From NCBI GenBank assembly GCA_964035545.1, contig OZ037772.1, positions 5,887,389 to 5,951,388 on the forward strand: a stretch of DNA of 64,000 nt. Direction: 5' to 3'. The notes below the pieces were generated by a model. It searched no databases. It saw nothing but the letters and a program-made list of their open reading frames with translations, and had not been told where the DNA came from. The DNA comes from Bugula neritina. Taxonomy: Eukaryota > Bryozoa > Gymnolaemata > Cheilostomatida > Bugulidae. The position numbers and the translations under genes are program-made. Below are positions 49,098 to 62,300 of the stretch, in pieces (positions within the stretch are counted from its first letter, which is position 1; each line of letters begins with the position of its first letter).

Positions 49098-49314
49098 CAG
49101 GGCGGTGCAACAGGCGGCCCCAGGGCCAGATGTGGCCCCAGCCTACATTTATGCGGCCCTCGAATGCATAAAGCTAAAATTATTTTTTGCATGTATACAT
49201 CAATTAAAGTGAATTAAAACGGCCCCCAGCTCAAACTGAAGTTTACAATGTGGCCCTCGCTACCAGAATCTTCCCTTGCAGAGGCCTTCAGTCTAAAAAG
49301 GTTGGCCACCCCTG
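49098..49314. mobile_element. hAT-type MITE
   Basis: 217 bp, terminal inverted repeats CAGGGCGGTGCAAC and (reverse complement of the right end) CAGGGGTGGCCAAC. It is flanked by an 8-bp duplication with one mismatch (CTCTAGTG / CTCTAGTA). The internal GCGGCCC / TGTGGCCC motifs and GC-rich ends are typical of hAT non-autonomous elements. There is no transposase. Confidence 0.9.
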
Positions 49315-49322
49315 CTCTAGTA

Positions 49323-49432
49323 GATAGAGCATTGACCTAGGTTTGTACTAAGTGACTGCAATTCAAGCATTTCAAGATTTCAAGCAGCTCCATTAGTGAT
49401 GTCAGGAAAAGCATCAGATCATAAAGGTAGGT
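49323..49432 (+). mobile_element. SINE (copy 6), diverged
   Basis: tRNA-like head TAGATAGAGCATTGACCTAG and body CATTAGTGATGTCAGGAAAA; the tail is missing. It lies directly beside the hAT MITE. Confidence 0.65.
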
Positions 49433-52035
49433 ATGGTGAGCTTGGGTAGAGAAAGAATTAATCCAGATACCCCAAACCAAAACTATCTAAGGAATCTAAA
49501 GAGCCTAAGCTATCATAAGTCATCAACCATAAATAATTAATTTCTTTTGCATTGCATCATCACAGTACCTAACCAATTGAAAAGTTTTTGAAATCAGGGG
49601 TTCTCACAGAAGTGGAGGGATTCTGACAAGGACGGAGTTTTGTTTTGGTTTTGTTTTATTGGAAACTCTACAGAAACTCTAGCTTGTTCAACAGAAATAG
49701 CTATAATCTACATATTACTCACAGAAATGACGAAGAGGGAGTTGTAGCGGTCTGGAGGCAGCATAGTAGCGGTTATGGTAGCGGCAGCAGGTAGTAGTAG
49801 CTGGTAACAATGGCGATGGTTGGTGTGCTGTCAGAGATAGCCATCGGCAGCGTAGTGGTAGTCGGTGACTGAAAGTTGCAGTAGAAGTTACAGAAGTACA
49901 TCCAACTTAGGAAAGAAGACTTCAAGGAAATATGGTGGCAAGAAGGTCAACAATGTGCATGGATGGAGATGAGAAGCTACTGTAATATCCGTATTTTATG
50001 CTATGACTGGGCAGAACAACTGCTGTCAAACATGAAAAAGACTGCAAGCTTGCTTTAATGGTTTTGACACAGAGCTCTAAAATTTGTTATTTTGCTGTTC
50101 AAATATCAAATTAATTTTAGACTGTGAGTAATCTAGTACTAGTTTATTATTATCAAAACACAGAAAAGCCTGGCAAGCATTTTATTTGGGAAAGTACAGT
50201 AGCTGCTAGATGACAATTTGATAACTACAAAATCACTACAGCTGGAGTGAGCATTCTTGCTTGTTTGGTTTGGCAGAATTATTTTCATATGAGAAAGTAT
50301 GCTGTGAGTGAATAGTAAGTTAGAGTGCTACACGCAGGTAAAACATTTTATAGCCCAGTGAAAACTATATGCAAGGAAAAACATTATATAGTCCAGTTTT
50401 ATGTTTTATGCAGGTATAATTTGCACTATATTGTTCATGCAGTGAATATTGTAATATGCAGTACATTGTATAGTCCAGCAAATGCTTCCTGCAGGTAATA
50501 CATTATATAGTGCAGTTAATGCATGCCTGCGCATGCAGGTAAAATGTATTATATAGCTGTCACACACAGGTAATTCCTTACAATTAGTTGATAGGAAACC
50601 AGGCTCAGAGTTTGAAAGAACTACAGCCGGCCCTTGCTAAAGCATTTGTTCCAAAACTTCTTATATCACTAAGTTTTTGAGGTAGGTACAGTAATGGAGA
50701 AATTGAAAAAAGCCTGAGTTCTAGATTAAAAATGTAGCAAAAGAAGTTATGCTCTCACAACAATTTCAACCCGCACTCAAACCCAAGTTTATAAAGAAAT
50801 TTAAAGAACTTAGGCTATCTCAATTTCTACACTACTGCTCCTAAATGAAGTTTTGGTTATTTTGCAGTCTTGCAGATAAGTATATGCGGAACAGACTAGA
50901 ACAAGAAAAGACAACTTTAAATCCCAAATTTCGAGGCTCATAGCATGTGTTGTGGAAGATAAAAGCCTAAGGCACATGGCTTGCACACAAAGCAATTCTC
51001 ATGAATCAATCAGTGTAGTTACAGTAGGAGATCTAGAAAAATTTATTCAAATTGATATAAAATATTCCAGTTTCATAATAAAAGAGATTTCGTCTGCTAG
51101 CATTATGCAGCATCATAATATATAATATATAATATATATATATATATAATAATATATAATATAACATACACATATAATAAAATTATTTACCAACATATAA
51201 ATACACATCTATATATCATCATTCTATAAAAAAATTCTCATAAGCATATATTCTATTAATAGACATCAAGTAAACCGGATGAACACAAAATAGTCAAAAA
51301 TAAAAAAATTGAAAAAACTTAAAAATGGAATGTAATAAAAAACACACTGATAGTTGATAATCTATAAACCAAAGATACAAATTTACACAAATGTACAGCA
51401 GGAACATATTTTATAAAATAGAATGTAAAGAATTGGAGTGAATCATCCTATGACACAATGACTCATCTAATCAGTTCGCCATCAAAGCTGAGTCACGCCT
51501 ACTTATAATTACTTGATTTGCTATAATCAATGACTTTATTTACTCAAAAAAGTGATTCAATTGGACTTGAAAATTTTGAATAATTGGCTATTAATCTATC
51601 AAACTTAAGTCTGAATTTGCTTAATTCAGTTTTAATAGCAGGTTTCAAATAAGTTTGGTAAATTATACAGACCAAATATAACTTGAATTAAAAACTACAC
51701 AACTTATTTTAGCGATTGGCTATAATACAAATGCACTTAGAAGTATTTATGACTTTAAATGAGGAATTTCAAGAAGGGAATGCTAGTTCTAATAATTTTC
51801 AATAAATGTAGATCAGTAAAAGTTTGTGTATTAATATAATCAAGTATTTGTTAATGACTTGAGCCGACTTGAGTCCTTGACTGACTTAAGATTGACTTGA
51901 CACGCTGTGACTTAAACCCAGCTCTGCTAGAAACACTTCAGAAGAATGAAGATTGTTACATAATTTCGATCAACACTGACATCTTCTTGTGTTTAGAGAA
52001 GTGTTAGAGTAGATTATGCTACAGAGGTGAATGGT
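49433..52035. other. Intergenic, 3' side of the Crumbs-like gene
   Basis: No gene recognised. It includes a TAGCGG/GGCAGC-rich patch (49740-49870), a set of diverged repeats with GCAGGTAA...ATTATATAG at about 50330-50585, and a (TA)n run near 51116-51165. The last part should hold the 3' UTR of the Crumbs-like gene. Confidence 0.45.
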
Positions 52036-52667
52036 TTAAATGAGTAGCTGTTTGTTATCATTACTAAACTGCACTGTCATTGGTAGATTGGTCACACTAT
52101 CCGGCCTATAGGAGCCCTTCTTAGGAAATGGAGTAATACATTCACATCTATATAGAAGGAAGAGAATTCCAGCTGTTAGCAGTAGTATGACCTACAATCA
52201 TTATATTATAGTATATAGTATAGACTATAGAGTATTATATAGTATAGACTATAGAGTATTACATAGTATAGACTATAGAGTGTTATATAGTATATAGTAT
52301 AAAGTATTATATAGTATAGTATAGAGTAGTATATAGTATAGTATAGAATATACAATATTTATAATTATAGGCGTAGAATATTTTTAAAATAAATAGAATA
52401 ACACAAAATAGATATTTCATCATTTCAAAGATCTCTAAGCTTTATATACATACACTACCATTAAACATAATCGAGAGCTCAAGGACAGATAAAATAATGA
52501 GAGTTGACTCACCAGAACTGAAAGTGAGGCTACTAAGGCTATGTTAGACTTGGGTTTCCGTATAGTCTGAGATTCCTCAGTTGAAACTTCATCAACTGTT
52601 AAGGGACTTGCAGTTACCGACCCGACTGTGGAGGTATCTGGCCTAGGGCTATTCTCACAGTGGATAC
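52036..52667 (-). CDS. Crumbs-like: membrane helix and 37-residue tail exons
   Basis: Exon 52667-52513 closes the last EGF (GIHCEN), adds a short Ser/Thr linker and starts the helix ([12 protein letters not shown]). Exon 52191-52036 continues it ([14 protein letters not shown]), then gives a tail beginning [18 protein letters not shown] and ending DNKQLLI, stop TAA at 52038-52036. The split of the helix by a phase-0 intron is clear (donor CTG|GTGAGT, acceptor ATTGTAG|GTC). Confidence 0.88.
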
Positions 52668-55600
52668 CTACAAAGTAGTTGTTTCTCAGTCTATAAACTC
52701 TGAAATTCGCCAAAGTCAAGATTGAAAACCTATATCTGCGAGGAGTTATCATTCTTTTTGATTACTATTCTTAAATTGGCCGATTAAGTAATTACAGCAC
52801 AAAATTTTTAACAAGTGGCTTTTGCACAATGCAACTTGGTGAAATTTCAACTCGGTGAAATTTCAACTCGGTGAAATTTCAACTCGGTGAAATTTCAACT
52901 CGGTGAAATTTCAACTCGGTGAAATTTCAACTCGGTGAAATTTCAACTCGGTGAAATTGGATATCTGACTGAAAATTGTGAAGGTATAAACGCATCCTAA
53001 CTAATAACAAAATATTGTCTGCTTTCCTTGCACCTATCTTCAGTGTATACTTACTATTGTTGTTTGTGTTTATTTTTTACATGTGAGTACTAAATAAACC
53101 AGTAGATATAACATTCAAACTCACCGTCGAGATTCCCAGGACACACGCAATAGTAACTTCCTGTTGTATCAACGCAGGTGGCGCCCTCTACACATACGGA
53201 GTTGTCTCTCCCGCACTCATCAATATTCTCATTACAGTACACGCCGGTATAACCCGCCGCACAGACGCATACGAATCTACAATATACAAATACTTTGCCA
53301 GTCAATACTATGGAAAGATAACTCCAATGTATATATTTGTCACTCTACATCACAATGGGAATGTTTACGGTGAGGTTAGATGGATATTTTCGTTAATAAA
53401 CTCACAACTATTTCCACACAGAAACAATCAACAAGTAAAAATAATGATGCAATGCGAGTCTCACCCGTTAACACCTTCAATACACGTGGAGTTGTCGGCA
53501 CACGGATTGCTAGAACATTCTTTGATGTCAGAGGAACAATCTTCACCTTCCCACCCATCGGGACATATGCAGACAAAATATCCTGGGTGATTGATACAAC
53601 TGCCTACAATATACCACACAGTGAGAGCACAACTCCTCACAGCATATGCAGTGAGAGCACAACTCCTCACAGCATATGCAGTGAGAGCACAACTCCTCAC
53701 AGCATATGCAGTGAGAGCACAACTCCTGACAGTATATGCAGTGAGAGCACAACTACGCAATGAATGCGCGTTAAAAAGGAAAGGAAAAGACAAATCCTGG
53801 ATGCAGCTTTCTTTACTTCTACACTGAGTGAATAGTAATACTCTATAGACAAAAAACGCTTTAGCATTCGTCAATGTTGTACATTTATATTTGGCTATCT
53901 TTCCGAATAGAATATTCTGAAACATTGAGGCTGGCACTGTACATTACCAGCATGAGATGGCAACTTCTAAATAAATTGACCTACTGAGAACACATATTAG
54001 AAGCAAACAAACATAACAAGTTTACCTCCATTCTTACACCGAGTCATGCCAAGCCCCCCAGAACACTCGTCAATATCCAATTGGCAGTTGTCCCCCCTGT
54101 ATCCAGTTCCTGTGCAATCACATGAGTAACCTCCAGCCTTGTCAATACACCTGCAAGGAAAGTGACCAATGAGAAAACAAGAAGTGAAATATTAGCCAAT
54201 GAGAGGACAGGGAGTAGAAGATTGACCAATGATAAGACAGGAAACCATATAATAACCAATGCTGTAACGGGATAATTAAATTGTGATGAGGAGACAACTT
54301 TTAAAATTCAGAAAGTTGCAACAACTAGAATCCAAGATGAACACAATAACTTCAAATGGAAAATATTTTATATTATTTAAAATTTCATCTGAAGTAAAAC
54401 TACCAAAACTGCTTTACTGCAGCAGCTAGATATGCACCAGGGATGATAGTTTCATACTACAAATATAAAATATGACTACTTCCGAAGCATTAGATAATTA
54501 TATAAATAGCACTTCTCTGTGAGAAGACCACTGCTAATATCATACTCTATAACTATAGCCTGAGAACCTAGTATCTACCTAGCAGAGTTCCTACAAGTGT
54601 GAATATTGGCTGCACATTCGTCTACATCAGTCTCACAGTTGGCTCCGGTGTACGTCGTAGATGAGCAGTCACATTCATATGACCTTGACATAGTTATGCA
54701 CCCGTCTGCAGCCTCACACCTGACAATGGATAGAAATATAATATTTTAAATGAGAGAATAAATTAAGGAGAGGACAGAGCGGAGATAGGTGAGGAATTAA
54801 TTTAAATTTAAATGTCAAGGTGAATATTTATCGACTACGACCAGAGTGAAGTTCAAGTGTGTACAAGTCTCCACCCCTGCAACAACCCAATTCAGTCTCC
54901 ACCCCTGTAACAATCCCCTGAAGTGTCCACCCCTATAACAACCCTCTGAAGCCTCTGTCCCTGTGACAACCCCCTGTAGTCTACACCCCTTGTTACAACA
55001 CCCTGAAGTATCCACCCCTTGTACAAGTGGACTAAGAACTGAGCCCCCATGCAATACTGGCAACATGGTTTGAGAGTTATAGGAGCAAGTATAACTGAGT
55101 TCCCTCGTGACATCATCAATGATTCTGCCAAGAGTCAGACCCGTCACCCAGTACACCACTAACACTATAACTATTACACTATATTACTCTGAAGATTATA
55201 CCAGTATACTACTAACACTATAACTATTACACTATATTACTCTGAAGATTATACCAGTATACTACTAACACTATAACTATTACACTAATACTCTGAAGAT
55301 TATACCAGTATACCACTAACACTATAACTATTACACTATATTACTCTGAAGATTATACCAGTATACCACTAACACTATAACTATTACACTATATTACTCT
55401 GAAGATTATACCAGTATACTACTAACACTATAACTATTACACTATTACTCTGAAGATTATACCAGTATACCACTAACACTATAACTATTACACTATATTA
55501 CTCTGAAGATACATAGGCAATCAAGGAGCTAAGCACAGTAGTGGAAATGTCAAAGTTTAACAATTATTCGAATTTGTTAACATTGATGAAAAAAGTTAAC

Positions 55601-56257
55601 TTATTAGATAAACCAGGCAAAATTATACGTATCGTAAAGTAACCAATAAAATTACTAATTAAAGTAAAGTTATTTTTCCTCCTAAACCACAAAAATTTTG
55701 CAAATATTTTAAATTAAAAAATCAAACTTTATATAAAAAATAAAATATGGCATTCTACTAAAGATGCGTCAAAGTAGGTCTTGTAATACACGTAATACAC
55801 TGCACACACCTGAAACGTTGACAAACTTCGTCATGGAAACCGCATTGTTGGTTGATTTCTTCACAACTGCAGAGACCTCTATATATGCATTCAACTCCAT
55901 TCTCACACGGAGCACTATAGCAGGAGTCTAGAACAAGTAGAGATCAATTATAGAAACTGTCAAGACAGCTTGAAACCAATAGTTAGAGGCTTGTGAACGG
56001 CAGAAAGATATTTCACATTGAAAGAAGACAACTACCTTGAGTTAGTGAATGTATTTAAAGCAAAGTGGTCATTAAATCTTTGGTATAAAATATCTTTATG
56101 AAAGATTATGAAAATACAAACACAACTGAGAGAAGTAAAAGCTACAAGTTTAAAGACATGCTGCTCAAATAATGAGATGTGTTGGCAGCTTAAAACACTC
56201 TTCATCACGATATAAACCCTGATATAATAGGCTATATGATATGATATAGGCATATGA

Positions 56258-56312
<55 letters not shown>

Positions 56313-59300
56313 ATATGATGTGACACGCAGATAGCAAATCTTCATCCTTTCCACTCTCTCAGTGGTTATGAGAATAAAGTAGCAAAAAGAGAAAGTCCTC
56401 AACAGCAGCATTGGCAGCACAACTCACCGAGTCTGTCTGTGCAGTGCTGACCTGAGTAGCCAGGCAAGCAGGCACACCTGTAGCCCTGGACCAGGTCCAC
56501 ACAGGTAGAACCTGATTCGCACAGGTTATCAATACAGTCATCTATATTGATGGTGCAGTATGGGCCATCAAACCCTGCAAACATTTACAATAAATAATGA
56601 AAACTCCAATGAAATGGTTGACGGAAAGTTATTAGATATCTGAATAGAGAGCAGATGTGACTGAACTATAAGAGATGGAGTGGGAGAATGAAATATAAAT
56701 TGTAAAAATATTGGGAATTAAGGATTAAAATATAATAATTAGTTAAGTATTTAGATAACGATCATATTTGAGTCAAAGAATAGATCTTTTCCAATGTAGT
56801 TACATTCAGTTTACAATTAAGAGTTGTGCACCCTTAGTAGGTACATGTATGCATTAACTTTGGCACTTTTTTGGTTTTGGTTATAGAGTAATGCTGAAGT
56901 GGCAGCTATGATATTATAGACCCCATTAATCATTTGTTGCGCTGGCTGCCACCATTTTCTTTATAGCTGTTAACCTTTCAACCTTTCATATGTAATAGAA
57001 TAGCCAAGTTACAATTAAAATACAGTAATACTTAAAGAGTTGGATATGTGGAACTGTGAATTATCTACTCTACCTGAGAGGTTTGTGGAACACAGTCTTT
57101 CTTGTTTCAAACACTCAATAATTTACATGTTGATATAATGCTTACCAAGTATTGCTAATTAGTATGTCACTATGTATTGTTGAAAAGCATAAAGTTATAA
57201 AATTACATATTACATATTCGAGTTGAGAATTAGAATACAATAATGAGTTATGTCAGTATTCTACGCTCACCATCTGCACAGACACAAGTGTAAGAAGCAT
57301 CCCTATTGGCTGACCTACAAGTGGCTCCGTTTGCACACGGATTTGACCTACATCCTCTGAAATCTAGGTCACAGTGTGGGCCGTCATATCCGTCGGCACA
57401 AACACACGAGTAGCCGTTCACCTTGTCTATACAGGTGCCTGGAGATACACATACAGGTATTTTATATGAATGACAAAATATTTAATATCGAGTATGAAAA
57501 AGAAATGGGATGAAAGTGAGAAATAAAAGTCACGTACCGCCATTTTGGCAGAACGCTGCCTCGCAGTCGTCTGCGTTGAGCTCACAGTTGGCGCCTTGCC
57601 AGCCGAGTTCACACGTGCAGACGTACTGGTTGATGTCATCTGAGCATGCGCCGTGGACACAAGGAGACGACTGACATTCATTGATCTCTAGGGAGCACAG
57701 ACTGCCAGAATATCCTGTTTAAATGATAACCGACTAAAGGATTGGGGAGCACGAAAGTGTAAAATATTTAGACAACAACAAAACCCACATCCCTTGTTGA
57801 CAATTTCACATAATTCCAACATCGGCACTAAGTGATTTGGGCATTTATACGTCATATAATATTTCATATAACCAGACTAAGACATAACAAGCACAGGAAA
57901 GAGTTGATGTGATAAAATATTATAATGTGTAAGGCGTAGGTAAAAAAATTCTCTCTGTTTTACCTGCGGTACATAAACATCTGTAGTCAGACTCGGGTTG
58001 AGTCGAATCAAAATAGCAAGTGGCTCCATTCACACAGGAGTTGTCTGCACATTTGTCTCGTACCGTGGAGCAAAACTCGCCTGAAGAAAACAACACAGCA
58101 TAGGAGAAAGGCAGCTGGAGGGACTGAAATATACTGTTACTACAGGTCACCTTTGGTCACCTTTCACCGCCGTGGTCCTGCGCGGGTGGCAGTTCAAATT
58201 ATTTAACAGAGTGTAGAGTGAAAGTCTCTGTTTATGTCATCAGGAGAGACAACTTCTTACGGGCTGAAAACTTAAACAACGGCATTTTTAGCCTCTTGGA
58301 TCAAGGAATCCTAAGCAACTTGGAGCCATCCGTACTAGATTTGACAGAAGAATTAGCTATGCTGTGCTCCTGGTGCAAGTATATGCTGTAAGACTAGTTC
58401 TTTAGCATGGAGGTATATTTTATAAAAACAAACTAAAGAAGAGATTTGAATAAAAGCATTGAAAGTGAACTGAAGTTGAAAGAAGATGCTACAAGTTAAG
58501 GGAAACAGAACATGGGATATGTTGGTATGACGGGGTCAAGCTGGACAGTTTTAGGTAAATAGAGCGGGTAATTCTGCCATCTTGTAAATATAAAAATTAC
58601 CCGTTTTGTCATTTTATCCTAAAATAAGACAATTCTAAATAACCTTAAAAAATCATAGCATCAAATTATATGATAATATTTTCATATAAAGTTATAATTA
58701 TACATAGAAAGTATGAAAGTCTTCAATCCTGATATATAAAAGGTACGTTTACACTTGCCGCTATAATCTATAAGCTCATCTAAACCCACGCATCATTGGC
58801 TGAGGTTGTTACAATTAAAATGATTGGATGTAGCTACTTGGCAGCATTGAACTATAAGTTATAGTTTCAGTTCAGTGCTTGGCAGAAAATTGATAGACTG
58901 AGAAGATAAGAAATGTTACAAGTGTTTAGTCAAGCATGACTGATATGATAGTGAGGAGTGGGAAAGAAAAATAATGAAGGATCACATGGCAGTTTCAGAG
59001 GTATGGGGTAGACTGAAAGGAGTGGATATGAAGAGAGAATACCAACTGCAGGGAGCTAAAACCGGCAGTAGCAGCACAAGTGGAGGAAGCTGTTATTGTA
59101 TGTAACTAACAGAAATTTTGATTTGTCTAACATTTTCAGTACTTCAATGAGTGAGGGGACATATTAGCAATTTCACAAGCATTAACATCATTAGCCCACC
59201 TAGTATATAGTAGAAAGCAATATTTTAGATCGCAAGGATGAAAACAGGTACACAGGTAAGAAAAATTTGCTATACAGAATGAGGTGAGGTAAACATGCTC

Positions 59301-62300
59301 TGGAGAGAACCCTTGCACACACCCCACCACACACTTGCTCTGGAGAGAAGCTCAATACACACCCCACCACACATTTGCTCTGGGGAGAAACTCGGTACAC
59401 ACCTATGTAATCTCCAGTGCATCGGCACTCGTACTTATTCGCCAGGTTTACGCATCCAGCCTCATTTTGACATCTGTTGTCACGGCAATAGTCTATCAGC
59501 TCGCAATGGTTGCCATAGTAACCAGGTACACAGGAACACGAGTAAACTCTGTTGAGAGAGTCAGAAAGACACGTGCTACCATGTTGACACTCGTTCTACA
59601 ATCAAGATGGCGACTAAAGAAGATGGTGGCTATACAAATATTTAAATATGGTGGCCAAGATTTCCTTGTGGCAATGAAGAAGCTCTGAAAACTGAATAGA
59701 CGTTTAGTTTCATGCAGAATGATAGGAAAAATGAAATTTATATTCCATTTGTTAGAAAATTTGTTATATTTTGGTATCAAAAAACAGAAAAAGTGTATAC
59801 AGCTTTTATTCCATTTTCGAAAATTCACTAAAATTTCACAAAATTTTGGATAAAAACAACCACCTATAATTCCTTTTTCTTATAAAATAAATCTCAACAC
59901 AAAAAACAAATTATAAAATCTGCAAAATAATAATTTTGTATCTAATAAAGGATATCGCTGCCTAAAATTAAAATAACTCAGCTAAAACTGAAATGAACCA
60001 ACAAATTCCTTCCAGAACAAGATGTGAACCATGCATACATTAACCTTTTATTCCTAATGTTTATTTACAAGATTTAATTGTTCTTGAATTGTTGTGAGCT
60101 ATTTGTAGAACTTTTTAATAATATATTTTATAAAAATGTGGATCATTTACTTGGTTATTAAGTTGAATGATTTATGATATCAAACGCAGTATTTATAAAG
60201 TTACAAAAGTGGGAGGAGCTTAGAATATAGGCAACTATCATAATATGTATGTATTTAATACAAGTCCAATAGCCAATCACCAACCTTGTAACAAGAGTTG
60301 TACACATCGCAGGTTTCTCCCAAATACTGATCTGTGCACTTGCAGACGTACAGGGAGTTGTCTTTACTTGGCACACAAGTAGCTCCGTTATTGCATGGGA
60401 ACGAGGCACATATATGCGTATTCTCACACAGAGAGCCAAAATAATTATCTCCACACACACAAGAGAACCTGGCAAACCAATCAAAACGATCTACAGAAAC
60501 TGTGTAAGCTAATACAGAGGTGAGTCACATACTAATACAGAAGTGAGTCACATACTGATGCAGAAGTGAGTCACATACTGATACAGAAGTGAGTCACATA
60601 CTAATACAGAAGTGAGTCACATACTAATGCAGAAGTGAGTCACATACTAATACAGAAGTGAGTCACATACTAATACAGAAGTGAGTCACATACTAATACA
60701 AAGGTGAGTCACATACTAATACAGAAGTGAGTCACATACTAATGCATGAAAAATGTTGAAGTTTAAAAACTAAACATATTTTATTGACTTGCCAATGAGG
60801 AAATGAATAATATTTCAGGATATGACATCACAAACTGACCCGTTGATTTGGTCGACACACTCGGCGTCGTGTAGGCAAGGAGAGCTGAGGCATTCATTGA
60901 CCTCTAGAGTACAGTGACTACCGGACCAACCAGGTGCACACTGACAGCTGTAGCTAGCAGGGAAGACATCTGTGCAGGACAATGTATTCTCGGAATGACA
61001 CAGATCACTAGTGCCGCACACTAAAGTCACAGTCTCACAGTATTTACCTGCAGATAGAGAATAATAACTACAACTACAAAATCTACCAGAGAAATAATTT
61101 TAATCTGGAAGAAATAAATTAATGTTAATAAATCTAAAAACTGGGCATTTTTCCTTCTGCCTCTTGACCGGTTTAGACCAAGTTTACAGTAGTTCGGTGT
61201 AATTTAAGCCAAAAAATACATGCTTTTCTTTAAAAAACAACGTTCTAGTCACTTGAATGAGTCATTGAGTAAATTACACTGTGACTAGAGAGTTATCTGT
61301 CCACCATAAGACCTGTTTTGAGTGACATTTACTACACTTAAGCTTGCTTTAGCCACTAAAAATTCCTCAAGTCCTACACAACTACATAGTTGTCAAGTAG
61401 AAATGATAAAAGTGGAATCACCTTCATAGCCAGGGTGACAGAGGCACGTATAGTTGAGGTGACCATCTAGACATTCCCCGTTAACACATCTGTGGGAGAT
61501 GCAGTCGTTGACACTTTCAGTACAATCAGAACCAGTCCAGCCTAATCAGCCAATCACAAGTTAGTTTAGTGTGAACCATTCAATTAAACGTTAGCTTAGA
61601 ACGTATCAGCCAAACACAAGTAAACTACGTTTGTCGGCCAATAAGTTTGAATCGGGAAAAACGCAAGTTAGTTCACAATAAATAAGACAATCAAAGTTTA
61701 ACTCCGTATAAATCAGCCAATAGAAAGCCAGCTTACCTTAAATCAGCTAATCACAAGTTAGCTTAGTTTAAACCAGCCAATCAAAAGTTAGTTTAGTTTA
61801 GTTTGGTACTACAAATAAGCTCAATGACAAAATGGCCAAGTTCATGTAACCAGGCAACCAGTAAATATTCCAGAGCTACCTCACCTTCCTTGCATTCACA
61901 GCTGTAATCATTCCATTCATCTTCGCAGTTTGCATTTCCAGGACAAGTGGCTGCAGATAAACACTGCTGGTCTCCATGGCAACCAGCTGTAACTCTCCTG
62001 CTGGAATATGAAACTGCAGAGGGAAGGGCGGAGTCTACCAGCAAGATGTGGTTGATAATGAGGGAGGAGATGCAACCCTTCCAATAGTTGGTGTGCTCTG
62101 AGGCTAAAGAAAAAAGAAGTATTTATTTTCTAACAAGAGTAACAAACGAAAAAAGGTTTAGAGGCTAACATAATATCCATTAGGTTCAAAACACAGCTTA
62201 AACGCTTTCTAGCTTGAAGGAAGTTAATTTCTAAATAAAAAAGTTCAAGTTTAAAAATGACTTATGAAATAATTGAAGAAAATAAATAAATTTAAAAATA

